The translations under genes were made by a program, and so were the position numbers. Shown here piece by piece: positions 26,398-34,385 of a stretch of 64,000 bases of DNA; position 1 is the stretch's first letter, and the number at the start of each line of letters is the position of its first letter. The notes under the pieces are model-generated. The model saw only the letters and a list, made by a program, of their open reading frames with translations. It searched no databases and was not told the origin of the DNA. This stretch comes from JADMJV01 sp964649085. GTDB lineage: Bacteria > Vulcanimicrobiota > Xenobia > Xenobiales > JADMJV01. The stretch lies in NCBI GenBank assembly GCA_964649085.1, contig CAZYPN010000033.1:14237-78236 (forward strand). Direction: 5' to 3'.

Positions 26398-28206
26398 TTG
26401 CCGGGGACAGAACCCAGGGTGCTCGTGGAACTCTTCCTGGCCATCCTCTGGTTGGCACTCAACCTGGAACTCGCCTGTCGGCTGGCTCGCCGCCTCAAAG
26501 CGGAAGCCTCGTTCCTGCACCTGGCCACGGCTCTGGGTGGCTGCACGCTGCTGTGGTGCTTGCTCGCAGCCGGGCTGTCGCTACTCGACCAGCTACGACC
26601 CACAGCCATTCGGACCTGCCTGCTACCCGCTCTGGGGCTACTGGTCTACAAGCCAGCGCTATCGGGCTATATGGCCGAACTGATCCGCCCCTGGACCCCT
26701 CCGTTTCGGTTGGGCATGGCTTCGTCTCTGGCTCTACTCACCGTGGCCGCCACGGCCCCCAACACGCATTGGGATGTGCACACCTATCACTACACGATGC
26801 CCAGGCTCTATTTGCAACACGGCAGCCTCTATCACACCGAAGTCGGCAGTTATAACGGGCTGGCTGGCACCTGTCATCTGGTCTACACCGTCGCTATGGG
26901 TTGGGGCGGAGAAATGTCGGCCAATCTGTGCGGCATTCTCTATCTTCTTTTGCTCGGATGCAGTCTGGCGGCGCTAACCGCCGAGGCCGCACCGCTGGCG
27001 TTGTTGATGCTGATCGGGTCGCCCCTGTTCATCGTGCAATCAAATGGAGGGCTCACCGACCTGCCCTCAGCAGCCTACTCCATGCTTCTACTGGCTCACT
27101 TCCTGGAACAGCGTTGGGCGTGGTCGGGGTTATGGGCCGTGGTGCTGGTGCTGGCCAAGCTCACCGGAGTCCTGGCACTGGTCAGTCTTTGGCCCCTGGT
27201 TTGGCAGCATTCCCGACGCCTGGTGGTAGCCAGCATGGCTCTAGGGGTCCTGGGAATTCCCCCGCTGCTGTGGTTTTCTCCCCTGGGTGACGAATGGAGG
27301 TGGAGCTATCTTTTGAACGGCAGTGCCGATGCGCTGACGCGAGCCCTGCTCTGCGAGCTGCCCGGCTGGAACCTGCGCCGCTGGCAAGAAACCCTCAGTC
27401 CCTGCATCCTGCCCGGGCTGGTCGCCAGCCTGGCCCTGTCGGGCAACCATCGTCGCATCGTTGTAGCCCTGGGCTGGGCGTGTTTACTGTCCGGGCTGCT
27501 GCACCTGCACTCGCCTCGCTATGCGCTGTCGATGGCCGTGTGGTCACTGGTCCCGGCCAGCATCGGTTGGGCTGCCCTTTGCAAAGGCGAGGCTCGAGCG
27601 GCTCGCTTCACGCTGGCTTTCGGGCTGGCCGTATCGCTGATGGTATCGGCCGCCTCGTTGGTGCGTCCCCTGGCAGCGGCCTTGGGACGGCCCGACCGTC
27701 AGGCCTACCTGGAGGCCCGAATTACCCCTTTGGAAGCCTATCGCTGGCTGGCCACCCAGCCCTACAAGCGCCCCCTGGTATTGGATAGTCGAGTGTATCT
27801 GGCCCCGGTCCCGTGTCGGATTCTCAGCGCCGAACAGATCGCCGGCTGGACATCCGTCGATGTCATTCAGCACGTCCTGGAATTGAACCCGGATATCATC
27901 CTGTGGAATACGAACTCCGACCTTACGATGGGTGGACTTCTGGGGCGCGCCTACTGGCTGAACGGCGAGAAGAAACTGCTTCCCGAGGAATGGCTGAGCC
28001 AGCTCGAACCGCAACGCCTGGAGAGTATTCCCTATACTATCGGCTCCTGGGATCTCGATGCCCGCGGCCAGGTTCTCTATACGGCAACCCGTTTTGCGCC
28101 CGTCGTCTACCACCGCAACGGCATGCTGGTCACGCTGTGTCCGCGGACGGATCTGGAGAGGTTCCTGAAAGACCCGAGCATACGCCGCAAATCGAGACAG
28201 CCCTGA
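26398..28206 (+). CDS. multi-pass membrane glycosyltransferase-like protein (GT-C-like)
   Basis: 602 residues from TTG 26398, chosen because AGAGGA sits about six bases upstream. Roughly ten hydrophobic helices occupy residues 8-440. The loop after the third helix contains APNTHWDVHTYHYTMPRLYL, an acidic/histidine loop like the first lumenal loop of GT-C enzymes, and the C-terminal 160 residues are soluble. The pattern fits lipid-linked-sugar glycosyltransferases, but no family-specific motif allows a substrate to be named. It is convergent with the second subtilase, with a terminator between. Confidence 0.6.
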   Translation: MPGTEPRVLVELFLAILWLALNLELACRLARRLKAEASFLHLATALGGCTLLWCLLAAGLSLLDQLRPTAIRTCLLPALGLLVYKPALSGYMAELIRPWTPPFRLGMASSLALLTVAATAPNTHWDVHTYHYTMPRLYLQHGSLYHTEVGSYNGLAGTCHLVYTVAMGWGGEMSANLCGILYLLLLGCSLAALTAEAAPLALLMLIGSPLFIVQSNGGLTDLPSAAYSMLLLAHFLEQRWAWSGLWAVVLVLAKLTGVLALVSLWPLVWQHSRRLVVASMALGVLGIPPLLWFSPLGDEWRWSYLLNGSADALTRALLCELPGWNLRRWQETLSPCILPGLVASLALSGNHRRIVVALGWACLLSGLLHLHSPRYALSMAVWSLVPASIGWAALCKGEARAARFTLAFGLAVSLMVSAASLVRPLAAALGRPDRQAYLEARITPLEAYRWLATQPYKRPLVLDSRVYLAPVPCRILSAEQIAGWTSVDVIQHVLELNPDIILWNTNSDLTMGGLLGRAYWLNGEKKLLPEEWLSQLEPQRLESIPYTIGSWDLDARGQVLYTATRFAPVVYHRNGMLVTLCPRTDLERFLKDPSIRRKSRQP

Positions 28207-28212
28207 GAAACA

Positions 28213-28246
28213 AAAACGCCCCCGCCGCCTGAGGCGTGGGGGCGTT
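28213..28246 (-). terminator. Rho-independent terminator after the second subtilase gene
   Basis: AACGCCCCC (28215-28223) pairs perfectly with GGGGGCGTT (28238-28246). On the minus strand the stem is followed by a T-run, so it mainly serves the gene ending at 28265; on the plus strand the T-tract is too short. Confidence 0.8.
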
Positions 28247-28264
28247 GCCTCTCCGAGGTCAGGA

Positions 28265-29890
28265 TCAGGCTGCCTTAGGGGCCGGCTGTTCTTCAGCCAC
28301 CTTCTCTTCTTCCTTGGGCGCATACTGAGCCAGGAACTCGGACTGATTGCCCTTGGTCTCCAGGGCCCGAGTCAGGGCCTCGTCGGGGTCGATCATACCG
28401 GCACCCTGGGAGTTGGGTCCCCACTGGCCCGGCAGCTTGTCGGCCGTCGAGGCCAGGATGAAGCGCACCTGATCCGGAGACAGATCGGGGTTGGCCTCAA
28501 ACATCGCCGCCACCAGACCGGCTGCGATGGGGGTGGCCATCGAGGTGCCCGGCAGGGCCTGATAGGCCATCGTATCGTGCAGTTCGATACGGGTGGTGGC
28601 CTTCAGCAGGCGGTTCAGTTCGGCCTGAGCCGTGTTCTCGTCGGTCTTCAGTTTGGCAATGGTCCGTCCACTCAAACCCATAGCGGCGAAGGTTTCGTTG
28701 GGCAGGCTGCTCAGCACCTCATAGGGCATATCGTCGAGGCCCTTGATGGCCTTGTGCAACACGCCATTCTGCAGTCCACTATTCATTTTGTCGGTGCTGG
28801 GTGCCAGGGCTGCAAAGATGTGCTCGCCGGGGGCCACAATGTCGGGCTTCAGGCGGCCATCCTTGGTGGGGCCACGGCTGGAGAATTCGGCCATCGTGTC
28901 GTCGGAGCGGTCGGGAGTCTCCTTGTCGTCGGCCGCGCCCACGGTGATGGCGTGGGGGCTGTTGCCGGGTGAGCCGACGGTCTTGCGGCCCGGGCCCTCG
29001 TTGCCGGCTGCGGCCAACACCACGATGCCGGCTTCATAGGCTGCCTGAACCGCCTGGTTGATGGGGTCGTTTTCCCAATCCTTGCTCGAAGGTCCGCCCA
29101 GCGACATGTTGATCACCTTGATGTTGAGAGCGTCCTTGTTCTCAATACACCACTGCAGGCCCTTGATGATGTCGGAGTTGCGGCCGCTGCCTTCGCCCGA
29201 CAGCACTTTGACGCCCACGATGTTGGCCTTGCTGGCCATTCCCTTGTGGATACCGTCGCTCATGGTGCCGTCGCCGGCAGCGCAGCCGGCCACGTGGGTG
29301 CCGTGACCGTTGTCGTCATAGGCCATCGGCAGGCCCTGAACAAAGTCGGCCTGGCCCAGCAAACGTCCGTCGAAGTCGGGGTGGGGGTGGACGCCCGTGT
29401 CCATCACGGCGATGGTCACGCCTTCACCGGTGTACTTGCGGGTCAGTTCGGAGTCGAAACGAGGAGCGGAGAGACTGGGAAGGGGCACAAAGGGGTCGAC
29501 CTTCTTGTCGGCCTTCTTGGGTTTGGCCTTTTTGGGCTCTTCGCTCTCTTCGCTCTCGGAGAGTTCGTCGAAGATGGGAGGAAGGAAGTTCTGAACCCGG
29601 TCGGGGACCACACGGAAACCACGCTTCTCCAGCTCAGCGGCCTGCTTGTCCGAGAGGTTGGTCAGATAGCCGCCCACCAGCTGCAGGTCCTCTTCGACCT
29701 CGCCACCTACGGCTTCCACCTGGGCTTTGGCACTGACTTCCGACTTGAACAGGTCGGAGCCCTTGGGAGGCATGACGATGTACGAGTCCATCTGGACGCT
29801 GGAGGAAGTCTGTCCCTCGCTCTTGGGACGCGCCTGATTCAGCGTGAAGTTGCGCAGGATTTGCTGGGCGTTGCCTTTGATGGTGTTCAT
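28265..29890 (-). CDS. subtilisin-family protease with I9-like prodomain and catalytic-domain insertion
   Basis: 541 residues. Residues 35-110 resemble an I9 inhibitor/prodomain (SYIVMPPKG ... EEDLQLVGGYLTNLS), followed by an acidic/lysine-rich linker (ESEESEEPKKAKPKK) and the S8 domain with VAVMDTG-type aspartate (IAVMDTGVHPHPDF), GHGTHVAG, AAAGNEG and GTSMATPIAAGL. Between the N and S motifs there is an insertion of roughly 70 residues (about 385-455), rich in helix formers. No signal peptide is seen, and the C-terminus is charged (KEEEKVAEEQPAPKAA). GAGGA lies upstream of the ATG. Confidence 0.93.
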   Translation of the reverse strand: MNTIKGNAQQILRNFTLNQARPKSEGQTSSSVQMDSYIVMPPKGSDLFKSEVSAKAQVEAVGGEVEEDLQLVGGYLTNLSDKQAAELEKRGFRVVPDRVQNFLPPIFDELSESEESEEPKKAKPKKADKKVDPFVPLPSLSAPRFDSELTRKYTGEGVTIAVMDTGVHPHPDFDGRLLGQADFVQGLPMAYDDNGHGTHVAGCAAGDGTMSDGIHKGMASKANIVGVKVLSGEGSGRNSDIIKGLQWCIENKDALNIKVINMSLGGPSSKDWENDPINQAVQAAYEAGIVVLAAAGNEGPGRKTVGSPGNSPHAITVGAADDKETPDRSDDTMAEFSSRGPTKDGRLKPDIVAPGEHIFAALAPSTDKMNSGLQNGVLHKAIKGLDDMPYEVLSSLPNETFAAMGLSGRTIAKLKTDENTAQAELNRLLKATTRIELHDTMAYQALPGTSMATPIAAGLVAAMFEANPDLSPDQVRFILASTADKLPGQWGPNSQGAGMIDPDEALTRALETKGNQSEFLAQYAPKEEEKVAEEQPAPKAA

Positions 29891-30037
29891 TGCTGCGGGT
29901 CCTCGTATCCTCTGTGGTGTGGTGGGATGTGTTCGGCTTACAGATTAACGGCCAAGATGTAAACACGGGTGTCAAAACTTTTGCCATATGGTCAACTTTG
30001 GTCAAAATCCTCACGACCCAGGGCGGGTTGTGCTGTC

Positions 30038-30065
30038 TTGAAAGCATTCTTGATGATGCTACGAT
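30038..30065 (+). promoter_or_regulatory. candidate promoter of the toxin-antitoxin operon
   Basis: TTGAAA at 30038-30043 and TACGAT at 30060-30065 are separated by 16 bases. The expected transcription start would fall at about 30071-30073, on or beside the ATG at 30072, so the mRNA may be leaderless; no Shine-Dalgarno precedes the ATG. Two TGGTCAA direct repeats 10 bp apart (29989 and 29999) lie just upstream. Confidence 0.4.
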
Positions 30066-30071
30066 GACTGC

Positions 30072-30314
30072 ATGCGGACAACGGTGACCATCGACCCCGA
30101 CACCCGAGCTCTTCTCGAAGAAGAGGTGGCTCGCACCGGACTCTCCTTCAAGCAAGTGCTCAACCGTGCGGTGCGCACGGCCCTGGGGCCTCGAGTCCGC
30201 AAGTATGAGGTCGTGCCGCTCTTCTCCCAGCCTTTCCCCAGTGAACTGGGGAGCTTCAATCGACTGGGGGAAGAATGGGAGCTTGAGGACACTCAGCAAG
30301 AGCTGAATCGATGA
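30072..30314 (+). CDS. antitoxin of a VapBC-type pair (ribbon-helix-helix type)
   Basis: 80 residues. It opens with MRTTVTIDPDTRALLEEEVA, a ribbon-helix-helix start (beta strand TTVTID followed by two helices), and ends in an acidic tail suited to occluding the toxin active site. Its TGA overlaps the toxin ATG (ATGA at 30311-30314), so the two are translationally coupled. It should bind and neutralise the PIN toxin and repress the operon. Confidence 0.8.
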   Translation: MRTTVTIDPDTRALLEEEVARTGLSFKQVLNRAVRTALGPRVRKYEVVPLFSQPFPSELGSFNRLGEEWELEDTQQELNR

Positions 30315-30745
30315 TTCTTCCCGACCTCAACCTGTTGCTCTATGCTTACAACCCCCACATGCCCCAGCACGAGCGTGCCTGTCGTTGGTGGGAGCAAGTA
30401 CTGAACGGGGATGAACTGATCGGGCTACCCCACGAGATCCTGTCCGGATTTGTTCGCATCGCTACTCACCCTCGATTGGGCGCGGCCGCGGTTGCGCTGC
30501 AGGCGGCGCGAACGGTGGTGGAAAGTTGGCTGGAAGTCCCCCAGGCGCGGGTGTTGTCGCCAGACGCCGTGCACTCTTCCCGGATACTCGATCTCCTTCA
30601 GCAAGCTCAGGCGCGGGGCTCGTTGGTGTCCGACGCCGTCCTGGCAGCCTACGCCTTGCAGCATCGAGCCTGCCTGTATACGAACGACGGCGACTTCGCG
30701 AGATTTCCGGGTCTGAACTGGAAAAATCCGCTACTTGACAGGTAG
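30311..30745 (+). CDS. PIN-domain toxin, VapC family
   Basis: 144 residues with the four acidic positions of PIN ribonucleases: D5 in LPDLNLLLYAY, E42 in PHEILSGF, D108 in VSDAVLAAYA and D126/D128 in TNDGDFARFPGL. The phrase FVRIATHPR and the ending FPGLNWKNPL are typical of the mycobacterial-type VapC subfamily, which cleaves tRNA or rRNA. The target here is unknown. The last 15 bases overlap the convergent tolC-like gene. Confidence 0.88.
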   Translation: MILPDLNLLLYAYNPHMPQHERACRWWEQVLNGDELIGLPHEILSGFVRIATHPRLGAAAVALQAARTVVESWLEVPQARVLSPDAVHSSRILDLLQQAQARGSLVSDAVLAAYALQHRACLYTNDGDFARFPGLNWKNPLLDR

Positions 30746-32029
30746 AAAGGTCTCCAGGCTCAGGCTGCCCGCCTGGCGATAGAGACGGGCGATGGCCAGT
30801 TGCACATCAAAGCGAGCCTGCACTTCCTGCGAGCGCGCCTGCACCAGCAGCCTCTGGGCGTCGGATACTTCCAGCGAGTTGCCCACGCCCACGTTGTAGC
30901 GCTCGCTGGCCAATCGGTAGTTCTCTTCGTTGCTCTGCAAAGCCGCCTGAGCGGCCGTGAGCCGCGACAGAGACTCTTGCAGGTTGAGCCAGGCTTCGGT
31001 GGCCTGCTGCTGTACCTGCAACGCCAATAGCTCCTGGCGGCCTTCGGCCTGGACCCGAGCCGCCTCGGCCGACTGCACCCCGGCCCCCAAGGTCGGCTCG
31101 TTGATCAACGGCACCGACATGGAAACGCCAACTCGCCAGCTGTAGGGCTCGGGAATGAAGGTTTGCTCTGACCACGAGTAGCTGTAGTTGGCGTTGAAGC
31201 TAGGGTAATACTGAGCTTCGGCATTGCGCAAACGGGCCTCGGCCGCTCGCACGCTGGCGAAGGCCGCCTTCAGGTCGGGACGGGTATCCTGGGCCTTTTT
31301 CACGGCGTCATCGCGCGACCAGTCGGGCTTGGGCAGGGCCGTATCGGCAAACTCGAAGCCAGGGCCTTGAGGGAGCCCCAGGGCGGTTTCGAAGGCCACC
31401 CGAGCCTTCAACTCATCGTTCTGGGCCTTAATCAGGGCCACCCGAGCGTTGGCCAGATCGGCTTCAGCGCGGGTGACCTCAATTTTGGCACGGCTGCCAG
31501 CTTCGAAAAAACCCTTGGCCCGCTGCAACTGGGCCTCGGCATTACGGACGTTGTCCTGATTGATCTTCACGTCCTGTTGCGTGCGCAGCACCGTGAAATA
31601 GGTTTCCGAAACCCGCAGCAAAAGGTTCTGGATGGCGTCGCCACGCTGCCACTCGGTCGATTCCTTTTCGCGGTCTGCGGCATCGAGACCGGACTGTGTC
31701 TTGCCAAAGTCGGTGATCAGCTGGTTGGCCGACAATCCCACGCTGTAGTTGCGCACTCCGCCAACACGTACGACTTGCTGGCCTCCGACACCGGCATTTT
31801 GAGCTTCGCTGTAGCTGAAGTTCACGTTGCCATTGAGGGTGGGGAAGTAGGGGGCCGAGGCTCGACGGACCGCCGCCTCGGCCTGCGCCAGCTGAGCATC
31901 GGCGATCTTCAGGTCGGGATGGTGCTTCATGGCCAACACCGCGGCTTCAGCCAAAGAAATTGGCTTGCGAGGCTCCTCGGCCATGGCACCCAGGGTCATC
32001 AATAAAGAGAGCCCAACTAGCCAACGCAT
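30731..32029 (-). CDS. TolC-family outer membrane efflux protein
   Basis: 432 residues with signal peptide (MRWLVGLSLLMTLGAMA) and two tandem OEP repeats, each with long coiled-coil helices (ISLAEAAVLAMKHHPDLK ... RASAPYFPTLNG; and later RLRNAEAQYYPSFNANYSYS). It should form the trimeric outer-membrane tunnel of an efflux or type I secretion system. No membrane-fusion or inner-membrane pump gene is adjacent, so its partner is elsewhere. This supports a diderm envelope. Confidence 0.92.
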   Translation of the reverse strand: MRWLVGLSLLMTLGAMAEEPRKPISLAEAAVLAMKHHPDLKIADAQLAQAEAAVRRASAPYFPTLNGNVNFSYSEAQNAGVGGQQVVRVGGVRNYSVGLSANQLITDFGKTQSGLDAADREKESTEWQRGDAIQNLLLRVSETYFTVLRTQQDVKINQDNVRNAEAQLQRAKGFFEAGSRAKIEVTRAEADLANARVALIKAQNDELKARVAFETALGLPQGPGFEFADTALPKPDWSRDDAVKKAQDTRPDLKAAFASVRAAEARLRNAEAQYYPSFNANYSYSWSEQTFIPEPYSWRVGVSMSVPLINEPTLGAGVQSAEAARVQAEGRQELLALQVQQQATEAWLNLQESLSRLTAAQAALQSNEENYRLASERYNVGVGNSLEVSDAQRLLVQARSQEVQARFDVQLAIARLYRQAGSLSLETFLPVK

Positions 32030-32103
32030 GCCGGGGCAGGTTGGCCTTCCCTGGTCTGAATCCTGCAGGGGCCGGCGGGTTGGAACGAAAAGCCCCGCAG
32101 ATC

Positions 32104-32520
32104 ATGGACACACGACTGATCGTTGAACGACTGCATCCGGCGGCGCAGTTGCCCCGCAAGGCCCACGCCTCGGACGCCTGCTTTGACCTCTTCGCTCCCC
32201 AGGCCTATGAGGTGGCAGCGGGGGAAAGGTTGGCCCTGGGCCTGGGCATCGCCCTCCAACTGGAAGAGGGCTGGGAAGCTCAAATTCGCGGGCGCAGCGG
32301 GTTGGCGAAAAGGGGCATCGAGGTTCATTTCGGCACCATCGACCACCTGTATCGCCTGGAAGTGAAGGTTCTGGTTCACAATGCCAGCGGAATACCCTGG
32401 AAGGTACAGGCCGGCGACCGGGTGGCCCAAATGAAGCTTGCTCGCATATGGGACGTTGAAGTGTTGGAAGGGCCCGTGAGTTCCACCGAACGCGGCGGAC
32501 TGGGCTCAACAGGACGTTAG
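32104..32520 (+). CDS. dut: dUTP diphosphatase
   Basis: Trimeric dUTPase of 138 residues that keeps uracil out of DNA. The five family motifs are present: SDACFDLFA, GRSGLAKRGI, GTIDHLYRLEVKV with the uridine-pocket aspartate, AGDRVAQMKLA, and the C-terminal ERGGLGSTGR. Motif III has H-L before Y and L-E after it, where S/A-D-Y-R-G-E is usual, a mild deviation. ATG 32104 gives the normal length. It is convergent with sufT, 2 bp apart. Confidence 0.92.
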   Translation: MDTRLIVERLHPAAQLPRKAHASDACFDLFAPQAYEVAAGERLALGLGIALQLEEGWEAQIRGRSGLAKRGIEVHFGTIDHLYRLEVKVLVHNASGIPWKVQAGDRVAQMKLARIWDVEVLEGPVSSTERGGLGSTGR

Positions 32521-32522
32521 TC

Positions 32523-32870
32523 CTACCAGAGCCCCAAATACATGCGGGCCTCTTCCGAGGCGTGTTCCTGGGGGTTCCAGCGCGGCGTCCAGACCAGCTT
32601 TACCTCGCAGTCTTTAACGCCCGGCAGGCGCTTGACCGTCATCCACACAGCGCTGGTGATCTCGGGGCCGGCCGGACAGCCCGGGCTGGTCAAGGTCATG
32701 TTGACGTCGACCACACGCGTCTCGGCATTGGGCAGCACCTCGTAGATCAGTCCCAGATCGACGATGTTCATGCCGATCTCGGGGTCGATGACTTCTTTGA
32801 TGGCCTCGCGGATCTCTTCGGCCGAAGGCAGCTCCGGCAGGGTTTCTTCAGGGGTGGCAACTTCGCTCAT
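32523..32870 (-). CDS. sufT: SUF iron-sulfur assembly protein SufT (MIP18/DUF59 family)
   Basis: 115 residues with AIKEVIDPEIGMNIVDLGLIYEV, the DUF59 signature, and TLTSPGCPAGPEI containing the conserved cysteine. SufT helps iron-sulfur cluster maturation when cluster demand is high. It is the last gene of the suf run, 7 bp after the Rieske ferredoxin gene. Confidence 0.9.
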   Translation of the reverse strand: MSEVATPEETLPELPSAEEIREAIKEVIDPEIGMNIVDLGLIYEVLPNAETRVVDVNMTLTSPGCPAGPEITSAVWMTVKRLPGVKDCEVKLVWTPRWNPQEHASEEARMYLGLW

Positions 32871-32877
32871 CGGTTCC

Positions 32878-33189
32878 TCAATCGGGTAGGGTCACGTGGA
32901 CCCGCCCTTCTTTCACTTCGGTAGGGTAGACCTCCAGAGGCACAAAGGCCGGAGGCGCGGTGACTCGCCCTGTGCGCACGTCAAAGCGAGCCCCGTGACG
33001 CGGGCATTCGATCTGGCAATCGCTCAGCGTTCCTTCGCCCAGCGGGCCGTCGTCATGGGTACATCGGTCCTCGAAGGCGTAGAATTGTCCCTGGCACAGC
33101 ACAGCGCAGATGCGCTCCCCGCCCACGCGGAAGACTCGAACCCGCTCGGGCTCGAATTCTTCCGCCGCGGCAAGGGGAAAGGTCGACAT
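32878..33189 (-). CDS. Rieske [2Fe-2S] ferredoxin
   Basis: 103 residues with both cluster-binding boxes: C43-T-H45 in EDRCTHDDGPLGEG and C62-P-R-H65 in ECPRHGARFDVRTG. The size and lack of a membrane anchor fit a NirD- or dioxygenase-type soluble Rieske ferredoxin. It shares one base with the sufD stop, so it is part of the suf operon and may be an electron donor or cluster carrier in assembly. Confidence 0.92.
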   Translation of the reverse strand: MSTFPLAAAEEFEPERVRVFRVGGERICAVLCQGQFYAFEDRCTHDDGPLGEGTLSDCQIECPRHGARFDVRTGRVTAPPAFVPLEVYPTEVKEGRVHVTLPD

Positions 33190-34385
33190 CAGTTACGTCC
33201 CAGGGCCCGGGCCATTTTGTTCTCGAGTCGAGTGGCCAGCCACTCGCCCACGGCCTCGTGTTCGAGGCGATTGATCACCTCGGCGAAGAAACCGGTTACG
33301 AGCAGGCGCTCGGCTTCGAAAGCGGTCATGCCCCGAGACTGCAGGTAGAAGCGCTGATCGCCATCGTAGGTGGCAAAGCTGGCTCCGTGGGTGCAGCGCA
33401 CGTCGTTGGCCTCGATCTCCAGGCGCGGCATCGAATCGGCTCGGGCCTGGTCGGAGAGCAGCAGGTTGCGGTTCTGCTGATAACCGTCGATCTTCTGGGC
33501 TCCCGGTTCGCACAGGATGTTGCCCGCAAAAACCGAGCGAGCCCGGTCGGTGAGGGCCACGTGGCAGAGCACGTCGGACACGGTGTTGCCCACCCGATGG
33601 TTCTGCTGGGCGTCCATATCGTAATGCTGACGACCCTGAGCCAGCACCACACCGAGCACTTCAGACTTGGCCCCTTCGCCCACTAAATCGCTCTCGACGA
33701 AAGCTTTGGTGAGGCGGGTTCCAAAGCCGGCGAAGAACATCTGGAAGTGTCCGTCCTTCTCGACTTTGGCGTGGATATTGGGCACTACTCGGGCCTGGTC
33801 GTTCCACAGATTGACCAGCACATAGCGGAACTTGGCGCCGGCGTGTACATGCACTTCCACGGTGGGCGTGGCCAACAGGTCGCCTTCTTCAGCACTGAAG
33901 ACCTCGACCAGGGTCACCGAGCTGCCGGCGGCTACCTCGAGATAGCTGCGGGGTGCGGCCAGGCCATTCCCTGCATAGTGATGCTCAACCAGCAGCGCGC
34001 CTTCGCCGGTGGTGACGTCCTTGCCGGCCTTCAGGTAGGTGCCTCCCTGGAAGACCGCTCCGTTCAGAGCGGCAAACAGGTTGGCCTTGGCCTGGGGCTG
34101 GATGGAGAACAGGGGAGCCTGGAACTGGTCCAGGGCGCCGAACTCGATGCCGGCTGGGGTTGCCTGCATGTTCAGGTAGCCGAACTTGCTGGTGGGCTTA
34201 ACCACACTGGCGTTCTCGGGCTTGACTCGGTCGGGGTCGGTGCGACGCCAGACCTCGTCCCGGTGAGTGGGATAGGGAAGTTGTAGCAGGCGCTCGAGCG
34301 AACTCTGGCGGACCGTGGCGAAACGGTCCTGGACCAGCGAGTCCAGCCCCTGCACCTCGACGGGGGCATTCAAAGTGGTGGTCAT
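33189..34385 (-). CDS. sufD: Fe-S cluster assembly protein SufD
   Basis: 398 residues with the SufBD beta-helix. Features are AGSSVTLVEVFSAEEG, a long middle of alternating hydrophobics, NVHAKVEKDGHF-like strands, and the conserved C-terminus with HGASFATYDGDQRFYLQSRGM and a helical ending. Partners SufB and SufC are directly upstream, sharing one base with sufB. Together they form the SufBCD scaffold. Confidence 0.92.
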   Translation of the reverse strand: MTTTLNAPVEVQGLDSLVQDRFATVRQSSLERLLQLPYPTHRDEVWRRTDPDRVKPENASVVKPTSKFGYLNMQATPAGIEFGALDQFQAPLFSIQPQAKANLFAALNGAVFQGGTYLKAGKDVTTGEGALLVEHHYAGNGLAAPRSYLEVAAGSSVTLVEVFSAEEGDLLATPTVEVHVHAGAKFRYVLVNLWNDQARVVPNIHAKVEKDGHFQMFFAGFGTRLTKAFVESDLVGEGAKSEVLGVVLAQGRQHYDMDAQQNHRVGNTVSDVLCHVALTDRARSVFAGNILCEPGAQKIDGYQQNRNLLLSDQARADSMPRLEIEANDVRCTHGASFATYDGDQRFYLQSRGMTAFEAERLLVTGFFAEVINRLEHEAVGEWLATRLENKMARALGRN

